From assembly GCA_949358305.1 (NCBI GenBank), contig OX442316.1, forward strand, positions 14,818,001 through 14,882,000: a DNA stretch of 64,000 nucleotides. Direction: 5' to 3'. This document shows positions 49,201 through 60,847 of this stretch, piece by piece. This stretch comes from Strigamia acuminata (lineage: Eukaryota > Arthropoda > Chilopoda > Geophilomorpha > Linotaeniidae). The position numbers were made by a program, and so were the translations under genes. Numbering within the stretch: the stretch's first letter is position 1; every line of letters starts with the position of its first letter. The notes under the pieces are model-generated. The model had not been told where the DNA came from and ran no database searches. It saw only the letters and a program-made list of their open reading frames with translations.

Positions 49201-51066
49201 TCTCGGTGCGACTCGGGAAGAGGTCAAGGGACCTAATTTCGACTTTCGGGTACAAATTGGACACATTTTCGGAGCGTGGGAAACCATCGACTTCAGAAAC
49301 TGCTGAATTACATTTCCCATACACGAGGGGAAGGGGAAAAAAATATATATTTATATATAAAAAAAGAAAAGCCAATTTGAGTTAAACCACTCAGTCTTTC
49401 CGGTCATCGTGAGATTACAAATCACTATCGGGGACCACAACAGTTAGACTCGGACATGAATAACATCCTAATTCACTTCCGTTGCTGTTTTTCGCTTTCC
49501 GCAATTCATTATCGGGCTGATTTCGCTGGACTTCCGTTGAATACGTGCTTTGTGCATAGAAAGAAATTTATTAAACTGTTCCCATCACGATACCATCCAT
49601 CTTTTGATGGATCCCATTAAGGGCGTGACTCCCACCAGAGTGAAATGATGATGATGATGGCATTTTTTTCTTCTTCTTTATTTTTCTCTATCCTAAAGGT
49701 ATGCTATTTCCAATCATGCAAATAATAAAATTTTAAATTTTAAAAATTTAATTAATACAAAAATAAAATAAAATAATAATAACAAGTTGAGTTTCATGTA
49801 TTTACGTGCAAATTGGCGCGTAGATTGTAATTTCAGTCAAAAAATGCATCGAAAAACATGAAAAAACATGAAAAACATGGAAAAACATGAAAAAACATGG
49901 AAAAAAACATGAAAAAAATGTCATTTTTGTTTTATTTTCAAAAATTCTGACTATTGGCACTGGCACAAACTCACGAGGGGTTCGTGAATATAAATAACCT
50001 AGACAATGGCGACACTTAAAAAAAAAATAAAATCATAAATAATACACAAACTAACACTGTTAACTGTTAAATTCGACTTCGGAGTGTTTTTTCGCCTTCA
50101 AAATCCAAACAACGCTGGATTTTTCTCGCGAAATAAATAAAAATGTTATTCAGCTCCTTTGTGACTCATCGCAACAACTTGATTCGCCTTATCCATTTCC
50201 TGATAGCTTTATAGCCTATAAAGAAATAGCTATTTTTCCTCTTCTCCTCCTCCTAACTATTCCTTTTACTTCATTTAGAAACTTTTCTCAGCAGCTGCTC
50301 AAAGACCGTCTCATTGATGTGAGCGATTGATACCTCGTTTCAAGAGAAACCGAATCAAGACCTCAAGTGCTCCTCGCTTTGCCCATTAACTTTTTCCTCT
50401 AATGGCGGGTAAAAGAACGCTTTATAGCCAATATTCCGCTAATTTTAAGCGTCTGTAATTTTTCTTTTTCGTCTTTTCAACCGTTTAAATGAAATAAATA
50501 AATGAAATACACTAAAAAAATGCTATTTTTAGTGCTTTAATAATTAGTTTTCTCGCTTAAACTGTGACATTAAGCAAATAAATAAGAGCAAAACGTTGCC
50601 CCGACGAAGCGCACTGCTCGTACATGGAACTCCCAAGAAAAATGTAATAAATAACAAACTCACCCTGCTGGTAAACTGCCCTCGCAACTGATATGTTGTG
50701 CAGTAAAGCTACCCGAGCATGTGCAAGGGACAGCTCTTTAAAATGCATAGAGGTCTAAAGATCCTCTGGAATTAGATATCTATTTTTTTATGCACAAAAT
50801 TCAAATCAATTTGAATTGAAGCCCCGAAAACAAAATGCAGGTTTATATATCCAATCAAATTAAAATGGAACAAAAAAAAGAGAAAAATAATTGTTATTTG
50901 GATAAAATAAATGAAAAAAATAAAAATAAAAATTTTATTAAGCTTAAACATGTCTTTTCGAGCTAAATATCAAAGTTTGGGTGGGGAATTGTTGAAAATA
51001 AATAATTTTAATTTAAAAAAAATTAATTTTTTTTTTTTTTAAAGAAAACTGAATTTTTTTTCTTAC
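46267..51066. other. Gene-poor region with simple repeats
   Basis: Visible items are a (ct)n microsatellite at 46557-46577, a tandem array of roughly 30-bp units (ttgacttttttgtgtaaaat) at about 48170-48365, and a cluster of catgaaaaa units at about 49855-49920. Several unrecognised open frames at 46808-47150 and 48876-49375 have no splice support. No gene is supported. Confidence 0.4.
48170..48365. repeat. AT-rich tandem array, about 30-bp period
   Basis: Roughly six imperfect copies of a unit containing ttgacttttttgtgtaaaat and aaatgaattt. It differs in unit sequence from the minisatellite elements at 8.8 kb and 37.8 kb and has no shared borders with them. Confidence 0.75.
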
Positions 51067-51215
51067 CTTTGCAAGTTTTGAGTGAGTTTCGCGTGATAGA
51101 TAAGCGAAATTTCAGTCGGAACGAGTGTAAAGACGTCTTCCTTCGATATCCGTGGAATTTATCACATTCAAGCAAGCACGTGCGCGCATCGCAGCAGCTC
51201 ACAAATCGACTGACT
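51067..51215 (-). other. Possible orphan 5' UTR exon
   Basis: On the minus strand an initiator-like TCAGTCG (51208-51214) is followed by about 145 bases without an obvious coding frame. They end at a strong donor (CAAAG|GTAAGAAAA). This is what an insect 5' untranslated first exon looks like. The next coding start downstream on the same strand is the nAChR signal-peptide exon at 41635, nearly 9.5 kb away, where a CAG acceptor-like site lies just upstream. The link is conjecture. Confidence 0.3.
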
Positions 51216-52004
51216 TGATACCAACTAACTGCTACTAGTGACCGCCAGGAGAACTAAGCCTATATCTTCCCCCACATTTTCTGCATAAAACCTGCAAACA
51301 CAACACAAAAACACATCAAAACTACCCAAAAAAAACCAAAAACAAAAAAAAACTCAAGTATTTCATCCTCAGATTCCTCACCCACACATACAAAACAATT
51401 TTCATTTCTCATAAAAATGGCCGCAACAAAACAAAACAAGAAAAATAATAAAATAAATAACTCATGCGCATAAATATTTCCACAAAACTTTGGCAGGTCA
51501 TCATTGTACAAAAAAGACGAAAAATCCTATTAAAAGCAAAACAAAAAGTAGAACGTTTTTGGGTATGAAAATCGATCCCAACGGACCGGAATAAATGACC
51601 ATTCGCAGCACAGGTGCAGTGACCCAAAATCACACAGATATATCACATTGGTTATCATCGCTCTATTACGATCAAACTTATCGCCCCGAAAAAATGAATG
51701 TAAACACAATAGATGCATCATAGCGAGCTGTCACGTTCCGTTACAACAGTGTAAATCATTGTCTGCCATCACACTCGAGTGGAGATGAAAGAATACACAA
51801 GAAAAAAAATATATAATAATGCAATTGCATGTCCAAGCAGAGACAAAAAATAAATAAATGTTGCGGCTTGACCAGCAGAAATATTATAAACCCAAATCGA
51901 GTTTGTTTGTTTTGTTTGTAAATAAAAACAACATTTTAATTTTTGTTTTTTAATAAAAATCTAAAATTTTATTCTCGAATTTTCGATGAAATTTAATGAA
52001 TAAA

Positions 52005-55000
52005 TTACAATTCGGAATCGGAATCGGCGTCCAAATTCGAGGGCGGTTGCAGGTTCTTTGCGCTCACATGGATGAGTTTAGGGCAACCGACTAGAAATGG
52101 AGATGGGTCGCAGGGAAGACTGGTTCCATCAACATTGAGAAGACTTAGGTTTGGAAGGGAAATGTTTTTCAGTGCTGCAAAAACAAAACACAAAGAAAAA
52201 ATATAAAAATAAAATTTTTTTTTTCAATTTTATTATTTTATTTTATTTTTATGTTGTTTTTGAGGTTTTGTCCACACACACAATTGTAGTTCCGGTTGCG
52301 AGTCATCTTTGCTGACCCGACATGCAATTTTTAATTGGCAAAAATCCTTCAGAAATGAATTGTTTTTGTTTTTGACCCAAAAGTGCGAAGTTTTGATAAC
52401 TTTTTGTTTTGGTTTTATGTTTGGCGTTGGTCAATTTTCCGATTCGAAATTAATTAGAATAAAATGGCGATAAATTTAAATATTTTTCCTTTTTCTCCGT
52501 AGTGTATTAACTGTTAAATCTATTCTCGGAAGGATTGGTAATATATAGCGCCTCTTTGGTATGGAAATTTAAGTGTAGCAATGCATCATTCTTCCCATTC
52601 ATTGTTTTTTTTTTAAAGTTAAATGGGGTTTTAAGAAATAATAATATTAAAATAAATAAAATATACTTGGTTAAAATTAATATTTTTTACAATACTGCAT
52701 TTTCAAAATTATAATTAATTTTTTTTTTTACCTTTCATTTTGATCATGGTTCTGCTCAAATTCAGTTTAGTGAGCAATAAACATCGATTAAGAACGCCAT
52801 TTTTTAAAAATGCGCCTTTAACTCTACAAAAAAAATATATATATATAAATAAAAAAATAAAAAAGTAATGAAACCAAAAAAAAAATAAAAAATAAAAATA
52901 AAAATTTCTTAGATTTCTCTCGCTTGTGCCCTAAAAGTCATATAAACTCAAATTAAAAAAAATAATCCATCTAACGACGAATTGCTAAATTGCTGCTTCT
53001 AGCAATTAGCAAACAAATTAGAAAAACATCAAAATATAAAAAATTTAAAAAATATATAAAAAAAAAAAAACTAAAAAATAAAAATATCTTATTACCTCGT
53101 TGAAGCCAAACTAAGTTCCTGCAACTTGGGCATCCCTATTAAAATAACTCCATTAATAACCATCAAATTTCAACAGAATCTAATTAAATACCCATAAGCG
53201 CCGCAGTTCCAGCATCCGTGATTGCAGTTCTGTCCAAATACAAAATCTCCAGCGTGTGTAAATCTAAACCATCAAAAAATAAAAATAAAAATAAATTCTC
53301 CAACTTTCAATTACGGGATCAAAATTCCCATTTCCAAAATCCAAACATTGTAGCCAATTTTATTCCTCCCATAATTTTCATCAAGATTATTTTACGACGC
53401 TAGAGTTAAATGCCATCAAATGCGTTTAAAGATTTCTCCATGCCTCGTTAAACGAGTTAACATTAAAAACGAAAAAGGGGAAGGAGAAAAAATGGACGTA
53501 ATTTATTACGGCGCTCTCACATAGCCCCTAATGAAGCAAACAAACTAATAATTTCTCTAAAAAAAGAATCCCAACTTCATAGAACATTGCACTTGCAGTT
53601 TTAACGATACAGTTCACATTTTCTTGGCAACCATTCAGACTTGAAAAACAGTTTTTCCAATTTTTATTTATCGTCTGATTAAATCGTTATGGCCGCCATT
53701 TTGTACTCGAATGAAAAAACAAAATGAACTTTTAGTTAATCGCTGAACCCATCAAACTAAATTACTAAATTTTTTTTAGTCTTTGCAGTGACTTGAGTAA
53801 AAAAAAAAATCTATTTCCTTCTTATCATTTTTTGCCAAATTTATTAGGTTTGAAAAATGAGCTTTGCGGGGCACAAATGGCCGTTTACACATGCCAATAT
53901 CACCGAAGTGCATAAAAGGCCCGGATGCTGGGTAATTGACAGCCGACTATCGAAGGCAAATAAAAACAAGACTGTTTGAACATATATCCTTACATACAAC
54001 CAGCAAGGGTAAACAAAATGCTCGAAGAGATGATTGTTGACATTTGAACAAATCTCAACGGGGAGCCATTTAAAAACCATAAAATCAATGTTTGTTTCTT
54101 CGCATTTTCGAACTCTTATTTTTCACAACTTCTGATCTGATTTTTTTTTCCCATTTCTTTTATTTTTCTTTTTATATATATTTGCGTTCATCTTGTCTCG
54201 GGTAATAAAATGTTGCAACTTTTGTTTCTATTATTGGCTGCAAATTTTATGGCTTCAGTATGGCTTCGCTAAAGCGCTCTAAGTAATGAAAATTAGCAGC
54301 TACTCAGAAAATGGGTCAATTTCACGGAAATCTTGGCCACCAGGAGAGATATTTTACTCAAATTGCCGAAATAAGACATTATGTTAACTATTTTTCTACA
54401 AATTTGAGATTACAAATAAATAAAATAAAAACCAAATGCATTTCGTGCATTTCGCCATCTAGTGTAGAAAAATCGAAACCAGCAAAAACAATCCCCCATT
54501 TCGATTTTATGTAAAATTGCCACTCAAATTGTTCCCTAGTCTAGGCCCAGCACTAGCAATCCACTTGATAAAAGGTGATGGTGGTGCGGTGCACTCGTAC
54601 ACAGCTTGCGATAATGTTATTTACAGAGCCCGCGCAATTCCCCTACCCGCAACCTTTACCTTTCCCCTTATCTTTGTTTCTTCTAAACACAACCAAGTAA
54701 AGTTACATGTAATTGTATTTACCTTGCAAAGTAAGCAGTCCAGTGTCTGTCAACTTTGTATTATTCAGTAGCAAACGTCTTAAACTAAAGTACAGTAGGA
54801 ACAAATTTAATTCCGGTTTTATATTGATTTTATATCGATTTTTTCTTTTCTGTCTTACTTTTTCATGCTACTCAGCATGGATATTCCCACATCACTAACA
54901 TTGACATAATTCGTTAAATCCAATGAAACCAATGGCATACCTAGAAAACACCGAGCACAATAAGCAATTTTACACGAAAAAAGACGCAACTCTCGATCGA

Positions 55001-58000
55001 ATTTACCTAAAATATAAACCAATCCGCTATCGGACGTCGTGTGGCGCGAGGGCAAACTAAGAAAGTGAAATTGCAGTCCTGAAATGAGAAAAACAAATAA
55101 AAACGTGCAAATTTCGACTCCATCGATTGTAAATACCTGAAAGAACCTTCAAAGCGTCATCGCCCACAACGTTAGGCATGTCCGTTACGTTAAGCCAGCT
55201 GAGTCTGCTCAAGTTTCTCAGTCTTTGAAGTTCTTCAGTTTGGATGTTTAATGCTTGAATGCTTAATCCTTCCAGGAACTCGAAATTTGGAAAATCCTTC
55301 AAAGATGCGATCTTTGTCCAATCCATGCTCAAAAACCGCAAATTCGGAATATCTAAAATAACAATAAATAAAAATTTAAATTTCAAACAATAAGCAATTA
55401 TTTTAAATTTATTACTTTTAAGAGATGACAAACAACACTCCGTAATGGCGGTCCTATTCAAATTCAGAACTTGAAGCACTAAATTGGGATATTTAGCGTA
55501 CGCCATTATGCCAAAATCGGTTATTTTTGTTTCTTCTAGGCTCAACGAGTTGAGATGATTTAATTCTGATTTAATTTTAAAATAGAAAAATTAATAATAC
55601 AATATTTAATTTAAAAAAAAAAAAATGAAGCCTACCCGATATAACTGAGAAACAGTTATCCGTGATTTGGACACAGCCGCGTAAGTTTAGGGTTAAAAGT
55701 TTCTTCAGATCTAAAAATATTTCAAAAATTTAATTCGATTCGCAAATTTAAAAAATAAAAAATTAAATTAAAAATATCACTCTTAACTGCTCAAAGATTG
55801 CAAACCAGAATCATTAATGAGCGTACAGCCGACCAAACTGACGTGAAGTAAGGACGTGTGATTCCTGACCGAGTTTAGCAACTCATTGGTCGTGTAGGGA
55901 TAACAGTCCAAAATTAAATGAATCAAATGGCTAGAAATATCAAAATACGTCGGCAATTAGAAGGAATCCGAATATGGTTTGTGGATTTTACGTACCAGGG
56001 AAGAAATTTTTGCATATGGCGGGGCCGGAGGAGTTTCTCTTTCATGAGAAACTGCAATATTCGTTCACCCACTTGGGACGGCAAATTTAATATCAAAGTT
56101 GTATACTCTAGCAATTGTTTCACTACATATTTAATGCATACATCCTGCAACGTCAAGACTGTAGGAGACCATATCAGACAATTACATCGTTCTTGAACTG
56201 GCGGTGTAATTATATTTTGAACTCGCTGTTGCGCAGTTGATCCTGAAATTCAATAAAATCAAATCAATTTAAACCAAATCAAACATTCTCATCTTAAAAT
56301 AAGCCAAAGTTGGAGCCATAACAACATCAATAAGTCAAAATTTAACTTATTTTTACAAAAAATGGCATTTTTTAGATGAAAATTGACATTTTTAGATCAA
56401 AAATTGACATTTTTACATCAAAAATTGACATTTTTACATCAAAAATTGACATTTTTACGTCAAAAATTGACATTTTTACATCAAAAATTGACTTTTTTAG
56501 AAAAAAAATTGACATTTTTAGAAAAAATTGACATTGTTAAATGAAAATTGACAATTTTAGATGAAAAATTTGTCAATTTTAGATGAAAATTGACTGGGAT
56601 CTCGAATAATTTCAACAAGTGCGTTTATTATTCCATTTCTTTTTCCGTGCGTAAATTACCAGCCAAAATTTGATTGTGTTGAACAACATTTGCTTCACTT
56701 CCCAGCCGTTGTCCGTCACCCCAGAGATGAGAATCGTAGGCTAAAACAAAACAAAAAATATAAAAAAAAAAAACTCAAAATGTATAATTTTAAAACTTTA
56801 TTCAAAATAAATTAAACACCTAATGCGAGATTTAATTCTTGTTCGGTTGAATTTTCTTTATCATTACCCGAAGTCAATTCTGAAAAATTCAATCAATTAA
56901 CATCACACGTATTTAACTACACTCCCATTTAATTATTAACCTTCACAGCTGTCCGTGGTCTCTCGTATCCTCGAGTTGTGATCGATAGATAAACTCTGAA
57001 CACCTAAAAGCATCACAAATTATCAATTTTAAATAATTATTATTATTAATTTATTTTAACCTCTAACTGCTATGAAATTTGGATCGACCAAAGGTTTTAA
57101 AATAAGACAAGTCGAAGGCAAAAGATCCAGATCTTCGAGCGTTCGATCTCGATCCTCGTCCGTAAAAGTTCGTCTGGGAAATACCTAAAAATGGACGCAT
57201 TTTTATAAATTATTTACCCAAAATTAAATTTAAAAAATCCAAAAATGTCACCTGCATTAATTCCATGTTTTCCCGGAGCAACGATTGCGATTCGATAAAA
57301 CTCCAAACGTCGTTAAGTGTTTCGCACGAAGCAAATTTCTTCCTCACGATGCGACTGTTCTCGCACCGAATCTAAAATCAAATCAAATTAAATGAAATTT
57401 CTCGCGCAAAAATTACAAATATTACCTGCACTTTGCATCCGCCTTCGCTGGTATAAATACTTTCGTTCGATATGTCTAAAATTCCAAATAGAAAAGCGTT
57501 AAAACCCCGTTAAAAAAGTTTTAATCCATTTAAACTCAATTTAAACTCAATATAAACGAATTTAAATCCATTTAAACTCAATTTAAACGAGTTTAAATCC
57601 ATTTAAACTCAATTTAAACGAGTTTAAATCCATTTAAACTCAATTTAAACGAGTTTAAATCCATTTAAACTCAATATAAACAAATTTAAATCCATTTAAA
57701 CTCAATTTAAACGAGTTTAAATCCATTTGCACTCAATATAAACGAATTTAAATCCATTTAAACCCAATTTAAACGAGTGTTAATCCATTTAAACTCATTT
57801 TGAAAGGAGTTTTAATTCATTTACCCTCCTTAGTTTCGTCCGGTCGTCTAAATCTTGTGCTGACTTTACCCGAGAACGTTTTAATGCCTGTCAAACTTCC
57901 TTGTTGTTGTTGCAGGGCATCCAACAGCATTTTGGGTTTCAAAACGAGGCAATTTGAAGACAACAGATCCAATTCAGCTAACGACTGCTTCCTATTTTCT

Positions 58001-59215
58001 TCCCCGAATATTCTTCTAGGAAATAACTATTTTAAAAAAATATACATGATAATTTCATATATTTTAATCAAATTTTTTAATGAAACTCGCCTGCATCAAT
58101 TCCATATTTCGACAATTTACAGATTGAACGAGTAAATACTTCCAAACATCATTAAGAACTGCGTCGGATGGAAATATCTTGCTCAATGTCAGATTATCGG
58201 GGCAACGAATCTAATTTTAAAATTTTAAAAAAAATAATTAATAATTTTTTTTTTTTTAAATTCAATTTCACCTGCAAACAACTTCCACTGCGATTCAGTT
58301 CCAGTTTCAATAATCCCTCGGATTTCGCTTCAATTTGTACATCTGGAACCATTGCTTGTACGAGAGTGATGCCGTCGTCTAAATTAGCAAAATCAGTAAA
58401 ATCAGTAAAAAGTTCTTTTTGTTTCCTCTCTTCTTTGTCCAGAGTAATTTGCTGTAAAACTTCAGCGTGCGCCTGCAATTTTATCTCTCATTTAGAACAT
58501 TTAAACAAATTATCATCATTCTGTTACTTTTTTCTGATCGAGACGTTCTTTCCTCAAGGATTCCAACAGAATTCTCCTCGCTTGTTCTTCGATTTGATTT
58601 CGCAGCGAATGTTTCGTCATTTCAGATTCGATTCCCGGATAACTCATCCCTTTCGTTACAATTTCTGAAACGCGGCATAAAATTTAAAAGAATCACATTT
58701 GTAATTTGTATATCGTCACTAAATCAGACCTGGCAAGTTGCATGGGGGTCCATACGCTTCGCTGTCACTCAGATTACAAACGATTGGAATTTTCCCCAAC
58801 ACACCGTCGCTGTCAAATTGAGTGCCAACAACCTACACGAAATACGAACAACGTCTTTTTTTTTAATTATGTATTCATTTCGACGGTTCCTAGAGTACTT
58901 TTTTCAACTTTAACGTTGGTGGGGTCTCTCGTCGTTTGTCTTCTAACACCCTGAAATAGAAAATTCGTCGTTTATTTACATTTTTGTTGAATTTTGGTCG
59001 ATTTTTGTTGATTTTTACCAATCTACGGCGTCTTCCAGGCGCAATTTTCCGGCAGAAACTGCTGCTTGACATTCTTCCATTTCAAATCCCATCAGAACCA
59101 TTTCCGAGATAAAATCGTTAATATCCTGCTTAATCTTAAACGAAAGACAAAAAAATTGTTTGTATTAACAAGTAAGATAAACCGGAGTTACAGGAAGAAT
59201 TACATTTTTTTCCAT
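52005..59215 (-). CDS. UBA - tandem UBX - BC-box-like - leucine-rich-repeat protein
   Basis: About 26 exons on the minus strand join in phase from ATG at 59215 to the stop at 52005, near 980 residues. Order: UBA domain (MVLMGFEMEECQAAVSAGKL, residues about 12-50), a charged coiled-coil-prone stretch (EEQARRILLESLRKERLDQK), UBX domain A (exons 58091-58210 and 57825-58026, FPRRIF), UBX domain B (exons 57252-57371 and 57061-57184, FPRRTF), a linker, a helix with TLQDVCIKYV that fits the Elongin C BC-box pattern (exon 55996-56242), then about ten leucine-rich repeats and an acidic C-terminus (DADSDSEL). UBX domains with an FPR loop bind p97/Cdc48, and UBA binds ubiquitin. The LRR half resembles ZYG11-type CUL2 receptors. 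A p97-linked ubiquitin-ligase adaptor is inferred. It is divergent from INO80C. Confidence 0.8.
56340..56610. repeat. 21-bp tandem array in an intron
   Basis: About a dozen copies of gacatttttacatcaaaaatt lie in the intron between the BC-box exon and the preceding linker exon. The units are close to identical in the middle and diverge at the edges. Confidence 0.85.
57515..57800. repeat. 31-bp tandem array between the two UBX units
   Basis: Eight to nine copies of a unit containing tttaaactcaatttaaacga and gtttaaatcca fill the intron that separates the exons of UBX domain A from those of UBX domain B. Many half-units are themselves inverted (tttaaa, aaacgagttt). Confidence 0.88.
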
Positions 59216-59651
59216 TTTTATAAGTTTTTTTTGAAAAAAAAAACTTTAACTTAACACATTTAATAATTTTGTTTGTACAAATAAATTTTCTAAACAGGTA
59301 TATTTAAATCAAAGTATGTCCTAAAAGATTAAAAATTCAAATTTTATACGCTGAAAGATTCATATTACTACGATTAGATTTAGAACCGAATAATGATGCA
59401 CTCTAGCGAGAGTTTTGCCAAGTCGCACTAACTAAAGATCAATACCACAGTTAATATTAGTCGCTACATAATTTCATAAATACTATTTTCTGTCTAAAAT
59501 TAAAACATGGTAAAAAAATTAATTTATGAAATACATAAAACCTAAAACTATTTTTTTAATTACAAATTTATAATTCCTCTTATCTAAACTGAGACCGACA
59601 CTCAACGTGTGTTGTTCCTGCATGTCTATTTTGTTCAAAAAATGATTTACA
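59216..59651. promoter_or_regulatory. Bidirectional promoter UBX-LRR gene / INO80C
   Basis: The start codons are divergent with 436 bp between them. The sequence is AT-rich without a recognisable TATA box at a fitting distance. Both 5' UTRs lie here. Confidence 0.55.
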
Positions 59652-60370
59652 ATGGTCGCTAAAAGAAAAAGGCCAATCACAGTAACAAAATAATAAGGTT
59701 ATTTACATAAAATATAATTATTTTTTCATTCTAGCCCTCAAATGCGGACACTGAAGCGAATACCGTCGGAGGTTCGGGTGTTCCCAGTCCAACGCCATCC
59801 GACACCGGCGACAAAGACGAGAAAAAGGACAAAATTCCCTCATTTAAAGACCCCACCTTTGTGGTAACACACTTTACACGTTCTACAATACTCAAACTAA
59901 TCTCCCATATTTTTAATTCCAGCATTCAAACAAAAGTGGCCAAGCTGCCAGTAAAAAAACTCGAGTTTGGAAAAATCTAAAACAAATAATTGCAGCAGAA
60001 AGATTACTGCAATGGACCTCCGAAGATATTACGTGTAAAAACATCATAAAATTTCAAAAAACATCAGGAAAATTAATTACAATCAAGCGTTTAATTCAAT
60101 TTTGTTTGCAGATGTGAATTTAGAAGCGCCGCCATCTTTTAAACCGGCTAAAAAATATTCAGATCTTTCTGGTTTATTGGTAAAAACCATCACCGAATTG
60201 ACGATTTATTTCTGTTTAATTTCTGTTTGATTCTCCAGTCGAATTACACGGATCCTCAAACGAAAATTCGCTTCGCCACACCGGGAGAATTCAGCAAACT
60301 TCGACTCTTACCCATTGACTTAGCAACGGGCTATTTAGCATTACGAAAAGCAAACACACCCGTACCATAA
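59652..60370 (+). CDS. INO80C: INO80 complex subunit C (Ies6)
   Basis: Five exons (59652-59681, 59735-59863, 59923-60034, 60112-60179, 60239-60370) give 156 residues. A basic N-terminus (MVAKRKRPIT) and a low-complexity linker lead into the conserved core (VWKNLKQIIAAERLLQW) and the YL1-C domain (APPSFKPAKKYSDLSGLL, NYTDPQTKIRF, GYLALRKANTPVP). The C-terminal block is almost the same as in vertebrate INO80C. It is a nuclear component of the INO80 chromatin-remodelling complex, where with Arp5 it contacts the nucleosome. A polyadenylation signal AATAAA lies at 60407-60412. Confidence 0.93.
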
Positions 60371-60847
60371 ATCGCCGTTGAATTTTGACCAATTAAAATT
60401 GTAAATAATAAATTAAAATTCAATTTATACAAAATAATTACAATTTATCGTGTAAAATCACTTTCCAAACATCCTATATTAAAAAAAAACCAAATAAAAT
60501 CCTACAAAAACCATTTTAAATTCAAAAAAACAAATAAACAACCGTAAGACAGAGCCACCGGGGCCTCGAAACAACTTCGGATAGCATCGGCACGCTACGT
60601 CATCACATCTCCACACACGCATGCGCCAAGTCTTCCATTATCATGTTAAATGTTGTAGCAGAAAGAGCTGGTCGTATTAGTAATCGGAACTATTTTCACT
60701 GCTAGCGATGGTATTCGTGTAACTTTCGTGTCGGAAAGTAACATCTGGTGACCAATGAGTGCGATAAACCCCGTGAGTTAGCGAGATCATTATATTTTTA
60801 TTTATATTTAAAAAAAAAAAAAAAGAAAAAAAAAATCCCGAAGGAAA

